From Burkholderiales bacterium UBA4657 (GTDB lineage Bacteria; Pseudomonadota; Gammaproteobacteria; Burkholderiales; Burkholderiaceae_E): a stretch of DNA of 64,000 bases. The DNA lies in NCBI GenBank assembly GCA_002405475.1, contig DHLX01000023.1:1-64000 (forward strand), written 5' to 3'. The position numbers were made by a program, and so were the translations under genes. How positions within the stretch are numbered: position 1 is the stretch's first letter; each line of letters begins with the position of its first letter. The notes under the pieces were generated by a model. The model was not told where the DNA came from. It did not search any database and saw only the letters and a list, made by a program, of their open reading frames with translations. Below, one piece after another: positions 43,938-51,987 of this stretch.

Positions 43938-44981
43938 TTACTTCCAGCCCACACGATCCAGTATTTTTTGTGCTTCAATCGTATTGCGTGCAATTTGCTG
44001 TACCGAAATTTTTTCTGCCGTGAATGTCCCCAATGATTCCAGCTCGGGGTTTCGTGCCACGGCTGTTCTCACTGCCGGCCACTCGTTATTGCCGTTGGCG
44101 AAGTAGGCCTGGGCTTCATCACTGGCCAGATATTCCAGGAATTTTACCGCTGCGTCGCGGTTCGGTGCGTTACGAGCGACTCCGCCCCCCGAGATATTGA
44201 CATGCGTTCCCCCTGACTTCTGATTCGGCCATACCATACCGATCCTGCTGACCAGCTCACGATCTTTGGCATCACTAGAGCGCATCAAACGTACCCAATA
44301 ATAGGTATTACCGATAGCGATCTGACACTCGCCAGCGCCAACAGCACGTAATTGGTCAGTATCGCCACCGCGCGGTGGGCGGGCGAAATTGGCTACTACC
44401 CCTTTCGCCCAATCCTCTGCCGCTTTGCTACCGAGACGTTCAACCATGCTGCCAATTAATGACAGCATGTACGGGTGCGTGCCTGATCGTGTACAGACCT
44501 TACCCTTGTTTTTGATATCGGCCAGTTCTTCATAGGTATCAACTTCCTCAGGCCTGATTTTAGCTTTGTCATAAAAAATGACACGCGCGCGACTGGAAAA
44601 TCCAAACCATTCACTGCCTTTACCCTCATTTCTTGAACGCATCGACTCAGGAATGCGGCTTTCCAGCACCCTGGAGCTGATAGGCTGAAACAGACCATCA
44701 ATCTGGGCTTTCCATAAACGGGCCGCATCAACCAGCAAAATGACATCGGCAGGACTGTTGCGACCCTCATTCCTCAGCCGTTCCAGCAATGCCTCGTCAC
44801 CCAACTCTATGCGATTCATTTTGATACCAGTTTGGCGGGTGAAATTGGCATACAGAGCCTCATCCGTGTTGTAATGACGTGCGCTGTATAGATTCAGGAC
44901 TTTTTCCTGCGCCGATAATGGCGTCGAGAGCAATAAAGAACTGGAAAGCATTGCGGCGGCTAAACCAAGAAAGTTTTTCAT
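43938..44981 (-). CDS. Periplasmic Fe(III)-binding protein of an ABC importer (FutA/FbpA type)
   Basis: The 347-residue protein has a signal peptide (MKNFLGLAAAMLSSSLLLST...SAQ) and a two-lobed extracellular-solute-binding fold (VLNLYSARHYNTDEALYANFTRQTGIKMNRIE). A paired tyrosine in GNTYYWVRL fits the iron-coordinating tyrosines of the FutA/FbpA group. A start four codons upstream (44993) is possible. No permease or ATPase gene is next to it, so the transporter partners must lie elsewhere. A Fur box in the upstream divergent region suggests iron-repressed expression. Confidence 0.85.
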   Translation of the reverse strand: MKNFLGLAAAMLSSSLLLSTPLSAQEKVLNLYSARHYNTDEALYANFTRQTGIKMNRIELGDEALLERLRNEGRNSPADVILLVDAARLWKAQIDGLFQPISSRVLESRIPESMRSRNEGKGSEWFGFSSRARVIFYDKAKIRPEEVDTYEELADIKNKGKVCTRSGTHPYMLSLIGSMVERLGSKAAEDWAKGVVANFARPPRGGDTDQLRAVGAGECQIAIGNTYYWVRLMRSSDAKDRELVSRIGMVWPNQKSGGTHVNISGGGVARNAPNRDAAVKFLEYLASDEAQAYFANGNNEWPAVRTAVARNPELESLGTFTAEKISVQQIARNTIEAQKILDRVGWK

Positions 44982-45062
44982 AGATAAATCCATGGGTTGG
45001 TTGAAAATCAGGAGCTGACAGTCATTACCATAATGACCTCATTCAATAATCTAATTATAAAC

Positions 45063-45081
45063 GATAATCATTATCATTTGC
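45063..45081. promoter_or_regulatory. Fur box between the iron-binding protein and the patatin lipoprotein gene
   Basis: The 19 bases match 16 of 19 positions of the Fur consensus (GATAATGATTATCATTATC orientation) and contain the perfect palindrome GATAATCATTATC. It lies 82 bases upstream of the iron-binding protein gene and 8 bases before the patatin gene start, so both could be Fur-controlled. Confidence 0.82.
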
Positions 45082-45088
45082 AAATAAC

Positions 45089-46009
45089 ATGATTTTCAAT
45101 CCACGTTTTCTCTTGGTCTTTTGCCTTGTTGCTGGGCTGGTCGCCTGTACGCCCGGAAAAATGGTGACTAAACCTGACAGTCTGCCGCCCTTATCTGGAA
45201 CCACACCTGTTACGCCTGCTGCTCCGACACCCAAGGTGCCGAAAGTTGCTTTGGCTTTGGGTGGCGGCGCAGCGCGCGGTTTTGCCCATATTGGCGTGAT
45301 CAAGATACTGGAAGCACACAACATAAAAGTTGAAATCATTGCCGGTACCAGCGCTGGCAGCGTGGTGGGGAGTTTGTATGCTTCCGGGCTCAATGCCTTC
45401 GAACTGCAGCAGATGGCATTACGCATGGATGAGAGTGTTTTTGCCGACTGGACACTGGGAAACCGTGGCATGTTTCGTGGTGAAGCCCTGCAACAGTGGG
45501 TGAATCAGCAAATGAATCAGCGTGTGATCGAGCAGTTACCTCGAAAACTTGGTATTACTGCTACTGACCTGGCGAGTGGTGAGGCTATCTTGTTTCAGCG
45601 CGGTAATATTGGCATCGCGGTACGTGCCTCGTCTTCTGTACCTGGGGTATTTACACCGGTCGCCATCAATGGTCGCGAGTATGTCGATGGAGGTCTGACC
45701 GCTCCAGTGCCGGTTCAAGCGGCGCGCAGTATGGGTGGTGATATTGTCATCGCTGTCGATATATCGACTGAGCCAGGTGGCCAGACCACCCAAAGTGTGA
45801 CTGAGTTGCTGCTACAGACTTTCGCCATCATGGGGCGTGCAATTAACCGTCATGAGTTGAGCGGCGCCGATATTGTGATTCGCCCTGTTCTGAATACCAG
45901 GGGTACAGATTTTTCCGCGCGGCATTTGGCTATTTTGGCTGGAGAGCAGGCCGCTCTGGCGGCTCTGCCAAAAATCAAGCAGAGGCTAGGTGAGAAATCC
46001 ACACCCTGA
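45089..46009 (+). CDS. Patatin-like phospholipase lipoprotein (RssA type)
   Basis: The 306-residue protein begins with a lipoprotein signal peptide (lipobox LVAC, Cys20), followed by a Pro-rich linker and a patatin domain. Visible are the oxyanion loop LGGGAARGFAHIG (57-69), nucleophile elbow GTSAG (86-90, Ser88) and the DGG of the catalytic dyad (YVDGGL). It probably is a membrane-anchored lipid hydrolase facing the periplasm. The true substrate is unknown. The very short leader contains the Fur box, which may bring it under iron control. Confidence 0.87.
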   Translation: MIFNPRFLLVFCLVAGLVACTPGKMVTKPDSLPPLSGTTPVTPAAPTPKVPKVALALGGGAARGFAHIGVIKILEAHNIKVEIIAGTSAGSVVGSLYASGLNAFELQQMALRMDESVFADWTLGNRGMFRGEALQQWVNQQMNQRVIEQLPRKLGITATDLASGEAILFQRGNIGIAVRASSSVPGVFTPVAINGREYVDGGLTAPVPVQAARSMGGDIVIAVDISTEPGGQTTQSVTELLLQTFAIMGRAINRHELSGADIVIRPVLNTRGTDFSARHLAILAGEQAALAALPKIKQRLGEKSTP

Positions 46010-46035
46010 AATGGCACTTACGCCTTGAGTCCAGC

Positions 46036-46650
46036 CTATTGGCTGAGATCATTCGGCTGATCGAGTCGTCGTGCGCCATTCCAGCGTTGTTGCCAGTAAG
46101 GAATGTCAATACTCTCAATTCGGACTTGACCGCCAGAACTCGGGGCATGCAGAAACCGCCCGTCACCCAGATAGATGCCGACATGGGAATAGGCTCGGCG
46201 TAGCGTATTGAAAAACACCAGATCACCAGGTCTGAGCTGGTCACGTGACACTTCCTTGCCGGCGTCTGCAATTTGTTCGGAACGTCTGGGCAGCATGATG
46301 CCCCAGGTGCGATTAAATACCCAACGAACCAGACCAGAACAGTCAAAGCCTTTATCGGGATTGTCTCCGCCATATTTGTATCGAACACCGAGGTGGGATA
46401 AGGCGTAAAAGATCATCTCGTTGGCACGCTCGGTTGCACTGCCCAGTAGCGTTGTTTTTTCGGGTGTAATCTCGCCAGCCGTCATGAATTCTTCCCAACC
46501 GGCCGGCGTCGTGGGCAGCTTGCTGCTGGCCGTACCACTGGTAGAGTTGACCGGCACATTCCTCGGTTCGGCCAGCGTAAGATTGCCGATGGAGCCCGTC
46601 ATAATGACGAAAAACACCACGCTCAATCGCTTTATTTTTTGCAAAGCCAT
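46036..46650 (-). CDS. NlpC/P60 family cell-wall peptidase
   Basis: The 204-residue exported protein has an N-terminal hydrophobic signal (VVFFVIMTGSIGNLTLA) and a C-terminal NlpC/P60 domain with catalytic Cys104 (FDCSG), His156 (YSHVGIY) and His168 (FLHAP). Such enzymes cut peptide stems of peptidoglycan at D-Glu linkages. No lipobox is seen, so it is probably soluble in the periplasm. It converges on the patatin gene with a 26-base gap and no visible terminator. Confidence 0.9.
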   Translation of the reverse strand: MALQKIKRLSVVFFVIMTGSIGNLTLAEPRNVPVNSTSGTASSKLPTTPAGWEEFMTAGEITPEKTTLLGSATERANEMIFYALSHLGVRYKYGGDNPDKGFDCSGLVRWVFNRTWGIMLPRRSEQIADAGKEVSRDQLRPGDLVFFNTLRRAYSHVGIYLGDGRFLHAPSSGGQVRIESIDIPYWQQRWNGARRLDQPNDLSQ

Positions 46651-46759
46651 CCCTATGCCTGTAGATTAGTCGCTTTTATAAGGGTAGGGCAAAGTCATAT
46701 TTGTGTCAAAGACCACAATACGGCTGCCGTTTTTGTCATGGTCAGTGTAAGCTCGAATC

Positions 46760-47908
46760 ATGGAACAGATCAAGGATAGTCCCGGAACGGTCAATCTCAA
46801 GTCGCTGCTTACCCAGGTCAAAGTGCTGATCATTGATGATTCACGATTTATTCGCGCCTCGGTAGCTAAACATTTGCACGGTCAGTATCCCTATGCAGAA
46901 GAGGAAGATGGCGAGGCCGGCTGGGCGCGCATTAATTCAGACAGCGAGGTCAGGGTGGTCATTTCAGATATCCAGATGCCGAACCTGGATGGTTTTGGCC
47001 TGCTGCGCCGTATTCGGGCATCGAATGACCCACGCATTAAAGATTTGCCTGTAATAATCATTTCTGGCAGCAAGGAAGAGGCGCAGAAAGCCGCTGAATT
47101 GGGTGCGACCGAATTCATTACCAAATCCGTTGGTGCGACGGAACTTTTATCACGGCTTAAAGTTTTGCTCAAACTGGCAGACGCGCTGCCCGCAGTGGCA
47201 AAGGCTGAATTGACTACTGACGGCATCAAGACGGAGGCCGAATTGATCCTGGAATCACAACGCATGTGGTCGTTTTCAAGACGCCACGCGATGAATCTGG
47301 TGTTAATCAGTGTACGGCTCGATCCGCTACCTGAGCTGGAACCTGTCATGCCGCAGGTACGCGACAAGCTGGTTCATAAAATACTGGACTTTATCGGACG
47401 AACCCTGCTGAAAACCATACGGCAGGAGGACGCACTAGGGCGATTACCGGACAATGAATTTGTCCTGGCTGCCATGGGCATTTCACCGACTGCGGCCCAT
47501 AAGTTTGCGCAGCGATTGTTGCAGGCCATAGCGCGTAGCCGGATCAGCTATGAAGGTCGTGATCTTGGCGTGAGCGCCAGCATCGGCATTGCAACTTCTT
47601 CCGATATCGCCATAGACAAAGCGGAAGAACTCATCAGGCTCGCATCAGAACGCAGCCGTATAGCGCAGGATGCCGGTGGTCAGCGCGTGCTTGATTTGTC
47701 CGAGTATGAAAAACTGACAGGCGTATCTGCGTCAGTTCAAATGACAAATCCATGCATGACACTGACAGAGGCTTTGAGCCTGATTGCGCAGGGTAATGAT
47801 CAGGCAGTGCTTCCTTCTCTACAGCACCTGATGAACAGCATTCAGCCGCTGCTGCAGCTTGCCGCCAAACAGCAACTGCAGACAAAAGATAATGTCACGA
47901 AAGGATGA
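46760..47908 (+). CDS. Response regulator with degenerate GGDEF domain
   Basis: The 382 residues begin with a receiver domain (IDDS acidic pair, phospho-acceptor Asp70 in VVISDIQMPNLDGF). After a linker, a GGDEF-like fold is seen (ALGRLPDNEFVLAAMG, then DLGVSASIGIATSS), where the catalytic GGDEF is replaced by LPDNEF (229-234). Cyclase activity is therefore unlikely. It could bind c-di-GMP/GTP or act by protein contact. A C-terminal helical segment follows. Its stop overlaps the next start (ATGA), so it is coupled to the YdcF-like gene. Confidence 0.85.
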   Translation: MEQIKDSPGTVNLKSLLTQVKVLIIDDSRFIRASVAKHLHGQYPYAEEEDGEAGWARINSDSEVRVVISDIQMPNLDGFGLLRRIRASNDPRIKDLPVIIISGSKEEAQKAAELGATEFITKSVGATELLSRLKVLLKLADALPAVAKAELTTDGIKTEAELILESQRMWSFSRRHAMNLVLISVRLDPLPELEPVMPQVRDKLVHKILDFIGRTLLKTIRQEDALGRLPDNEFVLAAMGISPTAAHKFAQRLLQAIARSRISYEGRDLGVSASIGIATSSDIAIDKAEELIRLASERSRIAQDAGGQRVLDLSEYEKLTGVSASVQMTNPCMTLTEALSLIAQGNDQAVLPSLQHLMNSIQPLLQLAAKQQLQTKDNVTKG

Positions 47909-48711
47909 ACATGCTACCAGAGGGTATTGATGCAGGCTGGTTCTGGACTAATGTTTTGACCGCACTCGTATTACCACCCGCGGGTTTGTTATTGGCAATC
48001 GTCTTCGGCCTGTTGCTGCTGGCTAAGCAACGCATCCTGTCGGCTGCGTTGTTCCTGGTCACCGGAATTGGCCTGTTATGGGTTTTATCCACGCCGTGGA
48101 TGGCGTATCAGTTGCAAGCCAGTATGGTGACAGATGCACCATTCAGTCTGGAAGATTTCAATGCCTGGAAAGAAGAAGATCGGCCTCAGGCCATAGTGGT
48201 TTTGGGAGGTGGACGTAATCGATCGGCATATGAGCGGCCGGGCGGCGAGGATGTATCTTCCCCTACCCTTGCCCGGATTCGCTATGCCGCAGTTTTGTAT
48301 CGTGCGACCCGATTGCCCTTGATGACAACCGGAGGTAAGCCCACTGGAGGTAAACTCGCTGAAGCGGTATTGATGGCTGAAGTGCTGGAACAGGAATTTA
48401 AAGTCCCGGTATTACTGGTTGAGAGCCAGTCTCTGAATACCACACAAAACGCTGTTTTTTCGCGGCCTCTGCTCAGTGCTGCGCGAGTGGATAGGATTTT
48501 GCTGGTCACCGACGCGTTTCATATGCGCCGCGCGCGCATGGAATTCAGAAATGCTGGCCTTCAGGTCATACCCGCACCCATGGGATTTCGCGGCCTGGAA
48601 TCTGGCGACCCGAAAAATTATTTGCCCACTGCCCGAGGCTTGATGCTGTCGAGTGAGGCCTTGCGTGAATGGCTCGGAATAGCCGTATTCACGCTGCGGC
48701 GCAGCATTTAG
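47905..48711 (+). CDS. YdcF/ElyC family (DUF218) membrane protein
   Basis: The 268 residues have two N-terminal membrane helices and a DUF218 domain with the glycine-rich motif IVVLGGGRN, TTGGKPTGG, SLNTTQNA and LVTDAFHMRRARMEF. ElyC and SanA, relatives in E. coli, affect envelope integrity and lipid-carrier or peptidoglycan metabolism. The molecular activity is not settled. It is translationally coupled to the preceding degenerate-GGDEF regulator, an unusual pairing. Confidence 0.85.
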   Translation: MNMLPEGIDAGWFWTNVLTALVLPPAGLLLAIVFGLLLLAKQRILSAALFLVTGIGLLWVLSTPWMAYQLQASMVTDAPFSLEDFNAWKEEDRPQAIVVLGGGRNRSAYERPGGEDVSSPTLARIRYAAVLYRATRLPLMTTGGKPTGGKLAEAVLMAEVLEQEFKVPVLLVESQSLNTTQNAVFSRPLLSAARVDRILLVTDAFHMRRARMEFRNAGLQVIPAPMGFRGLESGDPKNYLPTARGLMLSSEALREWLGIAVFTLRRSI

Positions 48712-48829
48712 CGCTGGTCCTAATCAGGGTTCTGACTTCGTATTGCACCGTTATCAGGCTAAGATGCAACTTTTCGTGCAGTAGCGGAGTCATTGGCTAG
48801 TTAAGTCTTCATCAACAGAGAGGAAAAAA

Positions 48830-49729
48830 ATGCGGTCATTACGTTTACCTGCGCTTGGCGCTGCAATACTTGGCATCAGCTTACTTGCAGCAAGTTTATC
48901 CCTGCATGCTCAAACGCAAACCAAGTGTACGTACAAGCCCTCGGTCGGTCAGGCCGGCAAGGATGTGATCTGGGTTCCAACACCAGACAGCGTTGTAGAC
49001 CGCATGTTGCGCATGGCTGAGGTAAGCGCCAACGATTATGTGATTGATCTGGGCTCTGGCGATGGCAAAATTGTGATTTATGCTGCGCAAAGATTCAAGG
49101 CTAGAGGCCAAGGGATTGAATACAACCCGGATATGGTCGATCTGTCACGCTGTCTGGCACGAGAAGCCAAGTTGACCGACGTTGTACGTTTTGATCAGGG
49201 CGATATTTTCAAGAGCGATTTTACCCAGGCCAGTGTCATCACCATGTATCTGTTGCCTTCACTCAACCTGAAATTGCGTCCCATCCTGTTTCAAAAAATG
49301 AAACCGGGTACACGCGTGGTATCGCATCAGTTCACAATGGGCGATTGGCAACCCGATGAGACTTCGGTAGTGGAGGGTCGATCGAGTTATTTTTGGGTGA
49401 TTCCTGCCAACGCAGGGGGCAGCTGGCGTATGAATTGGGGTACCGGGCGCGGCGAGGCTGGCGGTGACTTGAGTATTGATCAGACCTTTCAGAAGATTGA
49501 GGGAAAAATACGCTTTGGGGTCATAGAAGCCACCTTGCGTGAACCCAGATTACGTGGTGAAAACATCAGTTTTGACATGATGGACGAACAAGGCGTACTA
49601 CGTACTTTCACCGGGCGAATTCGCGATAACCGCATGGAAGGAACAGCGACAGGACCCAATAACAGTACCATTGTATTCACAGCGGTACGAAATGGTCCGC
49701 CGCCACCGATTCGTGGCGTGAGCGAGTAA
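48830..49729 (+). CDS. Exported protein with a SAM-methyltransferase-like domain
   Basis: The 299-residue protein starts with a typical signal peptide (MRSLRLPALGAAILG...LHAQ, cleavage near residue 28). A class I methyltransferase fold follows, with motif I VIDLGSGDGK (71-80), acidic GIEYNPDMVDLSR and motif FDQGDIF, ITMYLLPSLN. The last about 95 residues form a beta-rich domain (IEGKIRFGVIEATLREP...TFTGRIRDNRMEGTA). The resemblance to DOT1-like or rRNA-type methyltransferases is in the SAM-binding half only. SAM is not known to be available in the periplasm, so the role is unclear. It stands alone, 21 bases before an APC permease. Confidence 0.75.
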   Translation: MRSLRLPALGAAILGISLLAASLSLHAQTQTKCTYKPSVGQAGKDVIWVPTPDSVVDRMLRMAEVSANDYVIDLGSGDGKIVIYAAQRFKARGQGIEYNPDMVDLSRCLAREAKLTDVVRFDQGDIFKSDFTQASVITMYLLPSLNLKLRPILFQKMKPGTRVVSHQFTMGDWQPDETSVVEGRSSYFWVIPANAGGSWRMNWGTGRGEAGGDLSIDQTFQKIEGKIRFGVIEATLREPRLRGENISFDMMDEQGVLRTFTGRIRDNRMEGTATGPNNSTIVFTAVRNGPPPPIRGVSE

Positions 49730-49750
49730 CTTTCAGCACTGGATAATCTT

Positions 49751-51154
49751 ATGTCAGCCGCCCCGAATGCGGCTGGAGTGCCAGTGCGCTCCAGTCCCCA
49801 CGAGACCCTGGGTCTTAAAGAGGCTATCGCCATCATTGTTGGTATCGTTATAGGTGCCGGTATTTTCAAGGCGCCTTCGCTGGTGGCCAATTTTGCCGGT
49901 AGTGAAGTCTGGATGTTTGCTGTCTGGATAGCCGGCGGCATCATTTCCCTGATTGGCGCCCTTTGTTACGCCGAGTTGGCAACGGCCTACCCGAATGCTG
50001 GAGGCGACTACCATTTTTTGCGCCGTGCCTATGGTCGCAGTGTTTCTTTTTTGTTTGCCTGGGCACGCTTTTCGGTCATTACGACTGGCTCCATAGCCTT
50101 GCTGGGTTTTGTCTTTGGCGACTATACGGCACAACTCCTGCCCTTGGGTACGGCCTATGATGCCGCGATTTATGCGGCGCTGGCAATTGCAGTGCTGACC
50201 TGGGTCAATGTACGTGGCATACGTGCCGGGGCTGCGACCCAGACCTGGCTCACGGTACTGGAAGTCAGCGGTCTGGTACTGATTATTTTCGCGGGTCTGT
50301 TTTTGGTCACCAATGGTAATAGTGCGCCAGTAGCAGCGGCCGCTGCAACGACAACCAGCAGTACTACCGGTATTCCTCCCATGATCGGTTTGGCCATGGT
50401 ATTCGTATTACTCACCTTTGGCGGCTGGAATGAAGCGGCTTACATTAGTGCCGAGCTGAAAGATGAGAAACGCAATATGGTCAAGGCACTGATCTGGTCA
50501 ATCGTATTGATTACCGCCTTATATCTGCTGGTGGTCTGGGCTTATTGGCATGGCCTGGGTTTACAGGGCATGGCCAAGTCCAAGGCTGTCGCAGCCGATC
50601 TGTTGAATGTGGCTTTCGGACCAGTGGGTGAAAAACTGATGTCGGTCATGGTGGCGGTGGCTGCCCTGACCTCGATTAATGCCACCATGATCGTGGGAGC
50701 GCGTACCAATTACGCTTTGGGTCGCGACTGGCCGGTATTGGGACGTTTGGGCGAATGGGATGAGCGGCGCGAAGCTCCGATAGTGGCCGTTTATGTTCAA
50801 AGTGCCGCAGCTTTGGTCCTGGTACTCATCGGCGCTACGGCCACTCTGGGCGGTGGGTTCAAATCGATGGTTGAATTTACCGCCCCGGTATTCTGGTTAT
50901 TCTTTTTGTTGTCGGGCATTTCCATTTTCATCCTGCGGCGTAAAGAACCGGATACGCCACGTCCGTTCAAGGTGCCTTTGTATCCACTGACGCCGCTCGT
51001 TTTCTGTTCGGTTTGTGTCTATATGCTTTGGTCCAGCCTGAACTATGTTTATAACAACGAATTGGGTGGGCTGAATGCGGCCTGGATCGGGGTGCTGGTG
51101 CTGGCGCTTGGGGGGCTGGTTTTACTGTTGCTACCGAAGCGTCCGGCAGTTTAG
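49751..51154 (+). CDS. APC family amino acid permease
   Basis: The 467-residue inner-membrane protein has about twelve hydrophobic helices and the APC N-terminal signature (GLKEAIAIIVGIVIGAGIFKAPSLVA, then LIGALCYAELATAYPNAGGDYHFLRRAYG). It probably imports or exchanges an amino acid; the specific one cannot be read from the sequence. Its stop TAG overlaps the stop of the convergent murI within the four bases TTAG. It may be co-transcribed with the preceding exported protein. Confidence 0.88.
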   Translation: MSAAPNAAGVPVRSSPHETLGLKEAIAIIVGIVIGAGIFKAPSLVANFAGSEVWMFAVWIAGGIISLIGALCYAELATAYPNAGGDYHFLRRAYGRSVSFLFAWARFSVITTGSIALLGFVFGDYTAQLLPLGTAYDAAIYAALAIAVLTWVNVRGIRAGAATQTWLTVLEVSGLVLIIFAGLFLVTNGNSAPVAAAAATTTSSTTGIPPMIGLAMVFVLLTFGGWNEAAYISAELKDEKRNMVKALIWSIVLITALYLLVVWAYWHGLGLQGMAKSKAVAADLLNVAFGPVGEKLMSVMVAVAALTSINATMIVGARTNYALGRDWPVLGRLGEWDERREAPIVAVYVQSAAALVLVLIGATATLGGGFKSMVEFTAPVFWLFFLLSGISIFILRRKEPDTPRPFKVPLYPLTPLVFCSVCVYMLWSSLNYVYNNELGGLNAAWIGVLVLALGGLVLLLLPKRPAV

Positions 51155-51969
51155 GACAGGCTCTCGACAAATGCCTGAGACAGGAGCCTTTGCGCCAGGC
51201 GCTGCAAAGGCTCCAGGGTTCCGCTCGTCACCAGCCGGATAGTGGGCGCGTTCAGGTGGTACACACGCAAACTGCTTTCGTTCCGTAACCGGCGCTCAAG
51301 CTGGCGTGCTATCGCGGGTGCGGTGTCGATGATTTGTACGGTAGGCGCAGCGGCTTGAATCAGGCTTTGTAAAAACGGGTAATGGGTACAACCCAGCACC
51401 AGGGTATCAGGGGCTGGCGCAGTAGCCGGATCAAGCAAGGGCTGTAAAGCCTGCGCGACCAGCGCTTCTACTTTGTCACCCTCTAGTTCTCCGCGCTCGA
51501 CACATTCGACCCAGCCCGTGCCTGGTGCGGTCAGAAAGCGGGTGTTCGGGGACAGCGCTTGTACCTGTTGCATGAGTCGTGCGAAACGTTCGCTGCTCAA
51601 AGTACTGGGCGTGGCCAGTACACCAATGACATGATTGCGTGAGACTTCCAGTGCCGGTTTCAAGCCTGGTTCGACCCCGACGATGGGCAGAGTCGGATAG
51701 CGTTCGCGCAAGGTACGTGCCGCCACTGCGGTGGCAGTATTGCAGGCAACGACAATGGCCTTGACGCCTTGGCTTTGCAGCCACGCGCCAATCCATACAC
51801 TGCGTTCGCGAATATACTCATCTGACTTGTCGCCATAGGGCGCATAACCCGAATCGGCCAGGTAGAGCAGATTTTCGTGCGGTAGCTGCGCCTGTACCGC
51901 GCGCAACACCGACAAGCCACCCAGGCCGGAATCAAAGACCCCAATGGGGGCATTATCGGAGGAAGGCAT
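51151..51969 (-). CDS. murI: Glutamate racemase MurI
   Basis: MurI makes D-glutamate for peptidoglycan in the cytoplasm. The two catalytic cysteines are visible in VVACNTATA and LVLGCTHYPFL, and the N-terminus has IGVFDSGLGGLSVL. ATG 51967-51969 gives 272 residues, the normal size; a TTG three codons upstream is less likely. It follows the fumarase gene on the same strand with an 18-base gap, so the two are probably one transcript. Confidence 0.94.
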   Translation of the reverse strand: MPSSDNAPIGVFDSGLGGLSVLRAVQAQLPHENLLYLADSGYAPYGDKSDEYIRERSVWIGAWLQSQGVKAIVVACNTATAVAARTLRERYPTLPIVGVEPGLKPALEVSRNHVIGVLATPSTLSSERFARLMQQVQALSPNTRFLTAPGTGWVECVERGELEGDKVEALVAQALQPLLDPATAPAPDTLVLGCTHYPFLQSLIQAAAPTVQIIDTAPAIARQLERRLRNESSLRVYHLNAPTIRLVTSGTLEPLQRLAQRLLSQAFVESLS

Positions 51970-51987
51970 CAGACCCAACGGCTTTCT

